Assembly (NCBI RefSeq): GCF_000226095.1
Contig: NC_016472.1
Coordinates: forward strand, 10,478,001-10,542,000
Origin: Thermothelomyces thermophilus ATCC 42464
Taxonomy: Eukaryota > Ascomycota > Sordariomycetes > Sordariales > Chaetomiaceae
Direction: 5' to 3'
Length of the DNA: 64,000 nucleotides
The notes under the pieces were generated by a model that ran no database searches, was not told where the DNA came from, and saw only the letters and a list, made by a program, of their open reading frames with translations. The first letter of the stretch is position 1. The number at the start of each line of letters is the position of its first letter. Positions 24,573 to 36,500 of the stretch are shown here, in pieces. A program made the translations under genes and the position numbers.

Positions 24573-24992
24573 TATGACAAACCTAACTCAGACTTCTTCT
24601 GAAAGGGTTTAGACGAAGGTAGATTGAGCGGGATAGGTAGGCAGGTCGTCTAAGGGATTTGGTGAAGCTAAAGAGTTTATAATAACACTTAGAGTTGTCT
24701 CTTATAGTAATTAGCAATGCTTAGTATAAGTACTATGATTGTGATTGTTACTACTAGTGAACTCCTAGAGTCTACTATAACGAGTGACTATCTATATATA
24801 TATATAATCTCAGTGATTACTCGTGATTACGGTGATTGTAAGTGATCGCATGGTGATGATTACCCTGATTACTGGTGAGTGTAGTGATCACTGTGCTTCC
24901 CTATGTTGTGATTGGTCCTTTCGTTCCTTCGGCTTGATTGGTCTGTCTGTGCTGGTGGCTTAGGTGGCATCTACATGTATATTTCTGTAATA
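24573..24992 (-). repeat. E2 5' LTR (right copy)
   Basis: 420 bp, matching the left copy in length, with transitions only where I compared them. Confidence 0.87.
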
Positions 24993-25380
24993 GTAGGTCG
25001 TCTAAGGGATTTGGTAAAGCCAAAGGGTTTATAATAACACTAGAGTTGTCTCTTATAGTAGTTAATAACGATATTTAGTATAAGTACTATGATTGTAAGT
25101 TACTATTACTAGTAAACTCTTAGAGTTTACTATAACGAGTGACTATTTATATATATATATACTTCTATCGATCGTTTATAGTCCCCTTCTATCCTATCCT
25201 TAGATTGCCTTTGGTAGCTAGCTATCCTCTGCTATCTTTCCCTTTTTGGCAATTGTTTGCCTATAGTAGCCCGCGCTCCCTAGCGATTCTATATTAGCCT
25301 TGCTTTGTGCCTTTCTTAATTAGTAGCTTATTTAGCCTACTATACCCTACTAGGTCATAGTATATAGTTAGCTTATAATA
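24993..25380 (-). repeat. left LTR of chromovirus H, piece 3 (divergent U3)
   Basis: Continues the H LTR after E2 and runs to the purine tract at 25381. Its first ~150 bases match the common R-U5, but from about 25155 the U3 (CTTCTATCGATCG...) matches neither the right LTR of H nor any other LTR here. Confidence 0.75.
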
Positions 25381-25403
25381 TAATGCCCCTTCTTTAGGGC
25401 TTT

Positions 25404-25823
25404 TGTCACGGAAATATATATGCAGATGCCGCCTAAGCCACTGGCACGAATAGGCCAATCAAGTCAAAGGAACAAAAAGACCAATTATAGCATAGGAAGC
25501 ATAGTAATCACTACACTTACCAGTGATCAGGGTGATCACTACCATACAATCACTTACGATTACCGTAATTAGGAATGATCACTAGGATTATATATACATA
25601 TAGATAGTCACTCGTTATAATAGACTCTAGGAGTTTACCAGTAGTAATAATTACAATCACAGTACTTATACCAAGCATTGCTAATTACTATAAGAGATAA
25701 CTCTAAAGTGTTATTATAAACCCTTTGGCTTTACCGAATCCCTTAGACAACCTATACACCTATCTCGCCTAATCTACCTCCATCTAGACCCTTTCAGAAG
25801 AGGTCTAAGTTAGGTTCGTTATA
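25404..25823 (+). repeat. E3 5' LTR
   Basis: 420 bp. About 25520-25590 holds a run of GTGATCAC-like palindromes spaced by 5-25 bp in the U3. Confidence 0.88.
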
Positions 25824-25850
25824 CGTTGTTACTACTCTCTTTGTTCTATC

Positions 25851-28800
25851 ATGGTTCAGAACGGAGGTAACTTCGACCTCGACACCGATATGGCTACTAA
25901 CGTCACGGCCGAACAGCTGCTCGCTTAGCTTAGTCAACTCTAGCAGCAGATCCAGGAGTTAGACTAGAGAGATAAGGTTGCTTAAGCCTAAATTAAGGAA
26001 CTTGAGAACGGCAAAAAGTACTTATAGAAACTAGTTAACGAGGCCTACGCCAAAATCAAGGCACTCGAGACTGCCAAAGCAAGCTATATTAAGATCGAAC
26101 TACCTGGCAAATATAGAGGAACTAAGGAGGATCTTATAGGATTCTTGACAAACCTCTGATCCTACTTCTAGCTTAATAACGACAAGTTTCTAGATAATAA
26201 AGCCAAAGTCCTCTATATAGCTATAAGACTAGAGGGCAAGGCACTTAGATAGTTTAAGCCTATATAGAATGACTATCTTACTAAGGAAGATAAAGACGAC
26301 CGAGACATATTTATATAAGTAGTCTTTCAATCCTATAACCGTTTTAAAGAAGAGCTTTAGAAGCTTTTTAGTAACAAAGACGAGAAGATTTATACGTAAG
26401 AAAGACTCGCTAATCTCTAATAGACCAAGTTAGTAGCCTCCTACGCTATATAGTTTAGATAGGACATGCTTAAGTCTTAGCTTAATGATAAGGCATTAAT
26501 ATAACTATTCTATAATAGCTTAATGGAAAAGGTTAAAGACAAGCTATATAAGTACAATCGTCCTAAGACCCTAGACAAATATATTATATAGGCCATTAGA
26601 ATCGATGATCGACTCTATATACAAGAGTAGTAGAAACGAGGTCAGATAAATAGAACTACGGCTAAGGCTAACAATAAGAAAAAGCGAGCGTATGTTAATA
26701 CCTTATATAGGATATACCCTAGAGCTATGGATATAGATATAGCATAGAAGTAAGACTAGAAGAAGACGACTAAAGACAAGTCTAATGTTACCTACTATAA
26801 CTATAGAAAGAAAGGACACTATAAGTAAGAATGTCAAAGCCTAAAGAAAGAGTGGAAGACAGTCCCTAGAAAGGAAATTACGGCTATTAACGAAACTACC
26901 AAGGACATTATCAAAGTAGTAGCTATAAGCTATAAAGACAGGGGTAATGATATAGATAGTCTCGAATATAATAATAATAGTAAAGACGAACAAGTACCGT
27001 ACTCTAAACTAGTCACTGTAGACCTAGAGATAGGTCTTGCCGAATAGGACATAGTAGGAGAATATACACTGCCAGTTTCGATTCTCCTAGCCTTGAGGTA
27101 GTAAGGTTTTATAGTTATATAGAGGCAGGATAGATCGTAGATAACTGACACCTAAGGAATCGAAAGACCTAGACCTAATGTTCTATTCCTCTAGGAACAA
27201 ATCGAATAGTATTGTAATAAAGTTTTTCGGCTTAATATAGAACTATACGAATAGGATAGATACTTGATTTGACTTGCCTAGTAAAGCGATAGAATGAGAG
27301 ACAAAATAAGGGAACTCCGACGTATTATAGAAACCATTAAAGGAGAACAGTCTATAATATATAATAGGCCTAATAACTATGCTAAGTATCTTGATAGCTA
27401 GTAACTTAGTAACGACGTACGGAACCTAGAATACCAGTTTATACACGCGAACCATGGAAAAGACAAGCGTACGTAGGAAAGCTACTAGAAGAAATACTCC
27501 TATATTAGCACTAGAGTACCTACGGTCTATATATAATAGGAAGGATTTAAGGAAGAATTCCAATACCTCCTAGGCAATGCTACACGACTATACCCTTAAC
27601 ACGAGGCATATATACAAGTGCCCTAGTTCTAGTGTATAGCATATAAATGCCGATACCACTTCCGTAACAAATTCGAAAACAATTACTAGCCGACCTAACA
27701 AGGAAATGAGGACGGAAGCTTATACCCTGTGGAATAGGTCTATAATGTAGGAAACAGAGCAGCCAAATTGCTCTAGAAGATCAAAGCCCGCGATCTAGAA
27801 GGCATTACGATAGTTCTAAGACAAGCCTGGCCTAGGCATTACAGAATAGGACGAGATATATAGGACTCGTACTAAAGTAACGATTGCCTCTATTACGCGA
27901 ACGAAAAGAAATTACGAATTCGGGAGCTTTAGATGAAGCTATAGCACGTACGACGGAAAGCAGAACAGACCTAATGGTAGGAAGCCGTAAGCACTTAATA
28001 GCTTATAGAAATGAGCACGATCGACGAAGCTACTATTAGCCGAATAACCAAAGAGGTTAATACTAACCTAGGAAACAGGTCAGGGCCCTTCAAGGGGCCT
28101 AGAAGCCATTAATACCTGTGTAGCGGCGGGTAGTAGCGTAGTATAGGAGGAACTAGCGTAAGAGACTACTATATCGAAACCTCCCAGCAGAAACATAGGA
28201 AATCGCTACAATCTTTAGGCAACGGCGGCAAGACAAGCAATTATAGATAACAGCACAGTAGAAACAGCACGAAATACTTGTACTAGTAGATAGTGGAGCA
28301 GAGATGAACCTGATTTCGCCGACACTTATAAATTAGCTATAGATACCCTAGAGAATAAAGCAGAAGTATAGTATAATCAAAGGACTATTTCCGACGTAAT
28401 AGGTACGTAGGGAGACTAAACCGATTAATATTACTATAATAAGGAAGATTATAGTAGTTATATTTAGCATTATAGATATAGGCAATGATAAAGATATAAT
28501 ATTAGGGTTACTATAGTATAAAGACTATAACCTAGACATTAGCTAGAAGAATAGTAGCTACCTATAACCCCGAATAGAGTTATATTTGACTAGTAAGATA
28601 GGGAGCACGCAAGGATCGTAAGCAGACGATGCTCAAGGAAAGGCATGTCCTACGGATCTACCGTAAGAGACAGACAGTAGTAGGCAGACCACTACAGACT
28701 CTAGAAGAGGCAGCATAACGACATCGATATCACGATAGGAGGAACAAGCTAAACCGCCGATAGCTATTCTCTCCGTTAACGAATGCGGAGCGCTACAATT

Positions 28801-31800
28801 AGAATAGTAGGTTGAGATAGGAGAAATCGCTAGTATCGCTATAGATAGAACCAAGTTTATATACTATTAGAAAACCGAAAGACGAGATAAGACTAGGGGA
28901 GTACCGAAGGAATACGAAGGACACCTAGCATTTGAACCGAAACATCTAGAAGGACTACTAGAATACGGCCTATAGGATTACAAGATCAAGCTTAAGGAAG
29001 GAGTATAACTAAAGTTCTTCAAGATCTACTATATAAGCCAGATATAGAACGAAGAACTTAAGCGATATTTAGAGGAGAACCTTCGAAGAGGATATATCTG
29101 CCTGTCGACATTACTAGCAGGCTACTTAATCCTGTTTATACCTAAGAAAGATAGAAAGCTATAGTTATATATTAACTATTGGCAACTTAACAAATAGACC
29201 GTAAAAAACCGATACCTGTTACTACTAATCTTATAGCTCCGAGATTAGTTAGCAGGAGCCTAATATTTTACGCGTCTTGATTTGCTATCGGCCTATAACT
29301 ATATATAGATCAAAGAAGGCGACGAGTGGAAAACGGCCTTTAGGACACCCTATAGCCACTATAAGTACCTCGTCATGCCATTCGGACTTATAAATGCGCC
29401 GGCAATGTTCTAAGCCCTAATTAATCAAGCTATCTAACCCTTTCTCGACAAATTTATAGTATATTATCTCGATAATATACTTATCTTCTCTAAGACAATA
29501 GACAAACACCAGAAGCATATAAAAGTAGTGCTAGATACGCTATACGCGTACAAGCTATCAGTTAACAAGGAAAAGAGCGAATTCTATATTAGGAAGATAG
29601 TCCTTTTAGGATATAAAATATCCCTAGGACAAATCCGAATAGAACCTTTAAAGGTTAAAGCTATTAAGAATTGGCTATAACCGACATTAGTTATAGAAGT
29701 ACAAAGCTTTATCAGATTTACAAACTTCTACCAGATATTTATTAGGAACTTTAGAGCAATTATACGACCTTTATACGAACTTACCAAAAAGAATACTAAA
29801 TTCCAATGGGAAGAGCAATATAAGCAAGCATTTACGTAAATCCGCGACGCCATTACCAAAGATCTAGTACTAGTACTACCAGACCCTAAGAAACCATTCG
29901 AGGTAGAAACAGACGCTTCAGACTACGCCATCGGAGGACAATTAGGACAACGAGACAGATAAGGAAAGCTACATCCTATAGCCTTCTTTTCAAGGAAGCT
30001 CGATAGACTATATCTTAATTACCTAATCTACGACAAGGAACTACTTACGATTATTAAAGCTTTTAAGGAATGGCGACTATACCTTAGTAGTACGATTAAA
30101 CTAGTATAAGTATATATAGATTATAAGAATTTACGATACTTTATAATAATAAAGGAGCTTAACAGACGACAAATATAATAGGTAGAATTCCTCGTGGAAT
30201 TTAACCTTAAGATCTGCTATAAGAAAGGTAAAGAGAACATATAAGCAGACGCTTTAAGCCGACAAACAGATCATACAGAAGAACGAACGGGAATAATACT
30301 ACCGTTGTTTAAGGAACGAACAGACGGAACGCTATATTACGAAATGTAGATACCTGTAGAAGATAATCTACTCGACTCGTTCCTAGAATATTACGCAATC
30401 TTTCGAGAAGAAAGGATTAATAAGACATAGTATCAAATAGCACCTAGACCAGTAGTACCTGACGGAGTGGAAGAAAAAGATAGGAAACTCTAGTACCGAG
30501 GCAAAGCGTATATCCACGACAAAGATCAATAGCTACAGATAATTCGAGAACTCTATAAGTCGAAACTCGGAGGATACAAAGGAGTTACGAAGACTGTCGC
30601 ACAAGTCAAGAAACACTACGACTTTCTATAGTTAATAGTATAGGTTAAGGAAGTCATATAGAACTACGACATCTGCAATCGAAGCAAAACGGCATAATAT
30701 AAGCCGTATAGGCTACTTTAGCCATTACTAACAGCTAACAAACCATAGAGCTTAGTTATAATAGACTTTATTACAAAGCTACTGGAATCTAAGGACATAG
30801 CTATAAGAGTAATCTATAATAGCATCCTCACTATAGTAGATCGCCTGACTAAATAGGTATATTTCTTTCCCTATAAAGAATCCTAGATAGCTAAATAGCT
30901 AGCAGACGTAATCTATTAGCAAGTTACATCAGTATATGCTTAGCCGTAAGAATAGATTACTAATAGAGACACCAAGTTCGTATCAAAGTTCTAGTAAGCG
31001 TTAATATAACGATTAGACATTAATAACAAGCTATCAACAGCATATTACTTACAGACTAACAGACAAACGGAGCAACTAAACCAAGTTATCGAGCAATATC
31101 TCCGTTCTTACGTCAACTACTAGTAAAACGATTAGGTTATACTATTACCAATAGCACAACTCGCTTATAATACGACGCCAACAGAAATAACCAAAGTCAC
31201 ACCGTTCTTTGCGAACTACGGATATAAAGCAGACCTTAGGCAAGGACCAGAGGTCACGGTGCCAAGAGCAGCGGTTAAAGCGGAACAAATACACGCACTA
31301 TACGAGAAACTCAAAAAGGAACTCGAGTTTATTAGGACCAGAATGAAAAATTACTATAATAAACATAGGCTCAAGGGACCTTGCCTAGAGAGGGGAGATA
31401 AAGTCTACCTAATCGCACGAAACTTACAAACCAAACAACCAAGTATAAAGCTAGACTTTAAGAAGGTCAGACCCTTCGTTATCAAAGAACGAATTTCGAC
31501 ATCTAACTACTAACTATCGTTACCGTCATCTATATACCTATAGATAGATATTTTTTATATTTCACTTCTCGAACTAGTACTAAAGAACGCTAAGGTTGCT
31601 ACGTACATCGAAGCAGAGGATAAAGAGGAAGAATAGGACGTCGAAGAAATTCTAGATTTATATATTATTAATAGGGAACTATAGTACTTGGTTAAATAGC
31701 TTGATTTCGGACTAAAAGACAACTTATAGGAACCTATCAAGAATTTAAACTGCCCTAAGAAACTAGAACAGTTCTATTAGCAAAACCTAGATTAGCTAAA

Positions 31801-31832
31801 GGCAAATCTAGGATAGAACCGAAAATAGCGCC
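25851..31832 (+). pseudogene. E3 gag-pol with chromodomain, inactivated
   Basis: Gag begins at an intact ATG (25851). The protease motif LVLVDSGAEMNLIS near 28290 is still intact. Reverse transcriptase shows YLDN near 29465-29476. RNase H (TDASDYAIGGQLGQ) lies near 29910 and the integrase core (DFITKLLES) near 30765. An open integrase C-terminal stretch (GDKVYLIARNLQTKQ) covers 31259-31513, and the chromodomain is at about 31634-31740. Stops elsewhere make it non-functional. Confidence 0.87.
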
Positions 31833-32270
31833 CTAGTTAATAACGTTGATACTACCGTTAAGCTATACAACGGCCCCCGATTCCTACTATTCTACCGCCT
31901 CCAATTCGTCTAGATTTAACAAACCCCGTATAACCATGTCTGCCCCCTTCTCTACTAAGAACTCTCGTTATTTACGGACCCGAGTTAGACAGGCTAACGC
32001 CTCGGAAGCTTTACGTTAATATTCTCGTAGCAAGGCTTCGGCCTCTTTCTCTTTAGCCTTCAAACGACGTTGCTCGTATATAATACGATCTACTACGTTA
32101 CGATTAGAGATATACTCTTATAAGGAAACGGGAACTTATAAGAAGAAACTAGAACGCTGGAACCATTATAAGTATAATCCTAACGTATGTAAGCCTCGTA
32201 GCGACAAGATTTTTCAATCATTTTGTATACTCGGTTATACTCTGCGTAATGAGAACACGCTATTACTACG
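31833..32270 (-). pseudogene. E3 antisense ORF relic
   Basis: Minus strand, ending at TAG 31833-31835 beside the end of pol: RRLKAKEKEAEALLRE, then FLVEKGADMVIRGL and NLDELEAVE. Only a handful of stops, all at codons that would be CAG or CAA before RIP. An N-terminal part with KSCRYEAYIR and SSVLVSSYKF lies in another frame upstream. Confidence 0.6.
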
Positions 32271-32476
32271 AACCCGTAATCAGAAATAAACTAAGCTAAA
32301 CGCTTATAACAAATAGATACTAGGGATCTATACGCGTTAGATAGTATGACTAATAGTACAAAGGGCAATAAGAAGCTAAGGAGAAAAACACATACAAGGA
32401 ACATAAGGGATGTTAGCGCTATTTGAGACGACCTAAAGAGGGCTTTTAGGTCAAAAGCCTCGGAGGGAGGGCATCG

Positions 32477-32896
32477 TGTCATAGAAATATATATACAGAT
32501 GCCGCCTAAGCCACTAGCATAAATGGGCTAATCAAGTCAAAGGAACGAAAGGACTAATTATAGCACGGGAAGCATAGTGATTACTACACTTACTAGTGAT
32601 CAGGGTGATCACTACCATACGATCACTCACGATCACCGTGATCAGGAATGATCACTAGGATTATATATATATGTAGATAGTCACTCGTTATGGTAGACTC
32701 TAGGAGTTCACTAGTAGTAATAATTACAATTATAGTACTCATACCAAGCATTGCTAATTACTGTAAGAGACAACTTTAAAGTGTTGTTATAAACCCTTTG
32801 GCTTTACCGAATCCCTTAGACGACTTATACGCCTGTCTCGCCTAAGCTACCTCTGTCTGGACCCTTTTAGAAGAAGTCTGAGTTGGGTTTGTCACA
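32477..32896 (+). repeat. E3 3' LTR
   Basis: 420 bp, followed directly by the GCTTT target copy. Confidence 0.88.
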
Positions 32897-33089
32897 GCTT
32901 TCGACCCGAAAGCTTCTTATAACTTGTTTTAAGTATTACTAATACCCCCTTTTCCTAGTAGGTAACGTCCTTCTTCTACTAACTTCCTTTCGCTATACCT
33001 AATTATATTCCTAGGAATCGTCGCAATCTTAAATACGAATAATATACTATTATAATTAAGATTAAGTAAGAGGGTTACAAAGTCGCTAT

Positions 33090-33530
33090 ACCTTATAAGC
33101 GTCATTAGAATACGAAGCCGTAAAAGCGTTATATAATAATAGAGAGTTTAAATAAGTATTAAAACCATATTTATATAGGTAAGAAGTATAATAGTCTAAA
33201 CGTTATAGATACCTATAAGTTCCTCGTTATTTTCCTTTATAGTCTTAGGTTACTAACTGTCTTAGTCCTTTCAAATTTGTTAGAGCAAGAGAAGGTTTTA
33301 AAGGAGATTACTAAGACCGAGGCGTTACTTACTTAGACATTAAGCCGTTTAAGTCGATTACGTCGTTTATAGCAATCCCTACGCGATCGTAGTACCGAAG
33401 TTTTTCGTCATAGTGTAGCTCGTCTAGAGGAGGAGGAAGAGCTAGATACTCCTTTGCCGATATCGGAGACGCAGACCCTTGCGGGTTAGGCTTAGGCGTT
33501 AGGTGCTTTTGACGTGCTTGATTAGTGTCG
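33090..33530 (+). pseudogene. H antisense ORF relic, diverged type
   Basis: Plus strand, opposite pol of H: LEQEKVLKEITKTEALL, then LSRLSRLRRLQQSLRDRSTE and SVARLEEEEELDTPLP. It keeps the coiled coil plus 'LRR...L..R..E....G...LEE' layout of the other relics, but the residues are mostly different. H is therefore an older or distinct subfamily. Boundaries are approximate. Confidence 0.5.
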
Positions 33531-33539
33531 ATTAGGTTA

Positions 33540-36500
33540 GATCCTAGTCCTAATTCTAGCAGGTTCCCCTCTTTTTCTATTAGGGAATAGGCTTTAGAGC
33601 TAGTTCTTATAGCTAGTTAGGATTCTGCTAATAGAACTACTTTAGTTTCTTAGGGTAATTTAGGTTCTTAACAGGTTCCTATAAGTTGTCTTCTAGTCTA
33701 AAATTAAGCCATTTGACTAGGTACTATAGTTTCCTATTAATAATATATAAATCTAGAATTTCTTTGATATCCTATTCTTCCTCTTCGTCCTCTACTTCAA
33801 TATATATAGCAACCTTAGCGTTCTTTGGTACTAGTTCGAGAAGTAAAATATAAAAAATATCTATCTATAGTCGTATAGATAATAGTAACGATAGTCAGTA
33901 GTTAGATGTCGAAATTTGTTCTTTAATAACGAAGGGTCCGACCTTCTTAAAGTCTAGCTTTGTACTTAGTCGTTTAGTTTGTAAGTTTCGTACGATTAGG
34001 TAGACTTTGTCTCCCCTCTCTAGGCAAGGTCCCTTAAGCCTATATTTGTCGTAGTAGTTCTTTATTCTAGTCTTGATAAACTCAAGTTCCTTTTTAAGCT
34101 TTTTATATAATATATACATTTGTTCTACTTTAACTACTGCTCTCGGTACTATGACCTCTAGTCCTTGTCTAAGGTCTGCTTTATATCTATAGTTTATAAA
34201 GAACGGTGTGACTTTGGTCGTTTCTATTGGTATTATATTATAAGCGAGTTATACTGTTAGCAATAGTATAACCTAGTTGTCTTGCTAGTAGTTAATATAA
34301 GAACGGAGGTACTATTTAATAACTTGGTTTAGTCGCTCTATTTGTCTATTAGTCTATAGGTAATATGCTATTAACAGCTTGCTATTAACGCCTAATTATT
34401 ATATTAACGCTTACTAGAACTTTAATACGAACTTAGTGTCTCTGTCGGTAATCTATTCCTACGGCCAAGCATATACTAATATAACTTGCCAATAGATTAC
34501 GTCTACTAACTGTTTTGCTATCTAGGACTCCTTATAGGGAAAGAAGTATATCTATTTAGTCAGGCGATCTACTATAGTAAGAATACTATTATAGATTACT
34601 CCTATAGCCGTGTCCTTGGATTCTGGCAGCTTTGTAATGAAGTCTATTATAACTAAACTCTATAGTTTATCAGCTATTAGCAGTGGCTAAAGTAGCCTAT
34701 ATAGCTTATATCATACTGTTTTGCTTCGATTGTAAATATCGTAGTTCTATACGACTTCCTTAACTTGTGCCGTTAATTATAGAAAGTTATAGTGTTTCCT
34801 AACTTGTATGACAGTCTTCGTAACTCCTTTATATCCTCCGAGTTTCGACTTGTAGAGTTCTTAAATTATTCGCAGCTATTAATCCCTATCGTGGATATAT
34901 ACTTTACCTCGGTACTAGAGTTTCCTATCTCTTTCTTCTACTCCGTTGGGTACTACTAGTCTGGGTGCTACTTAATATTATATCTCGTTAATCCTTTCTT
35001 CTCAAAAGATTACGTAACATTCTAGGAACAAGTCAAGTAGATTATCTTCTATAGATATCTACGTTTCGTAATATAGCGTTCCGTCTATTCATTCCTTAAA
35101 TAACGGTAGTATTATTTCCGTTTGTCCTTCCGTATAATCTATTCATTAGCTTAAGATATCCGCTTATACGTTCTCTTTGCCCTTTTTATAGCGGATCTTA
35201 AAGTTAAATTTTACGAGGAATTCTGCCTATCGTATTTGTTATCTGTTAAGCTCCTTTGTCGTCGTAAAGTATCGTAAATTCTTGTGGTCTATATACACTT
35301 ATACTAGTTTAATCGTACCACTAAGGTATAGTTACTATTCCTTAAAAGCTTCGATAATCGTAAGTAGTTCTTTATCGTAGATCGGATAATTAAGACGTAG
35401 TCTATCGACCTTCTTTAAAAAGAAGGCTATAGGATATAGCTTTCCTTGTTTGTCTCGTTATTCTAATTATCCTCTAATAGCATAGTCTAAAGCGTCCGTT
35501 TCTACCTTAAATGGCTTCTTAGGATTTGGTAATACTAGTATTAGATCTTTAGTAATGGCGTTACAGATCTATATAAATGCTTACTTATACTATTCTTTCT
35601 ATTAGAATTTAGCGTTCCTCCTAGTAAGTTCGTATAAAGGTCGTATAATCGCTCCGAAATTTCTAATGAACATCTAGTAGAAGTTTATAAATCCAATAAA
35701 GCTTTATACTTCCGTAACTAACATTAGTTATAGCTAATTCTTAATGGCTTTAACCTTTGAAGGTTCTATCTAAATTTATCCTAGGGATATCTTATATCCT
35801 AAAAATACCGTTTTCCTAACGTAGAATTCGCTCTTTTCCTTGTTAACTAATAGTTTATACACGTATAGCGCGTCTAGCACTACTTTTATATGCTTCCGGT
35901 GTTCGTCTATCGTCTTAGAGAAGATAAGTATATCGTTAAGATAATATATCGTAAATTTGTTAAGAAAGGGTCGGATAGCTTGATCAATTAGGGCTTAGAA
36001 CGTTGCCGGCGCGTTTATAAGTCTAAATAGCATAACAAGGTACTTATAGTAACTATAGGGTGTCCTAAAGGCCGTTTTCTACTCGTCGCCTTCTTTGATC
36101 CATATATAGTTATAGGCCGATAGCAAGTCAAGACACGTAAAATATTAGGCTCCTACTAACTAATCTCGGAGCTGTAAGATTAGCGGTAACAGGTATCGGT
36201 TTTTCACGGTCTATTCGTTAAGTTGCCGATAGTTAATATATAACCGTAGCTTTCTGTCTTTCTTAGGCACAAACAGGATTAGGTAGCCTGCTAGTGATGT
36301 CGACGGGCAGATATATCCTCTTCGAAGGTTCTCCTCTAAATATCGCTTAAGTTCTTCGTTCTATATCTGGCTCATATAGTAGATCTTGAAGAACTTTAGT
36401 CATGCTCCTTCCTTGAGCTTGATCTCGTAATCCTATAGGCCGTATTCTGGTAGTCCTTCTAGATGTTTCGGTTCAAATGCTAGGTGTCCTTCGTATTCCT

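Larger units (their letters stand above)
17498..24992 (-). mobile_element. chromovirus E2, full length, inserted in the H left LTR
   Basis: A 7.5-kb element in minus orientation with 420-bp LTRs at 17498-17917 and 24573-24992. The target duplication is GCAGG at 17493-17497 and GTAGG at 24993-24997, differing by one C-to-T at CpA. The purine tract reads GAGGGAGGGCATCG on the minus strand, next to the left LTR. E2 sits 21 bp of LTR sequence away from E1. Its internal region is the least damaged of the four, but many stops remain. Confidence 0.88.
25404..32896 (+). mobile_element. chromovirus E3, full length, inserted at the H purine tract
   Basis: A 7.5-kb plus-strand element with 420-bp LTRs at 25404-25823 and 32477-32896, purine tract GGAGGGAGGGCATCG before the 3' LTR, and an exact 5-bp duplication GCTTT at 25399-25403 and 32897-32901. 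It shares the U3 type of E2 and of the right LTR of H. Dead by RIP. Confidence 0.9.
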
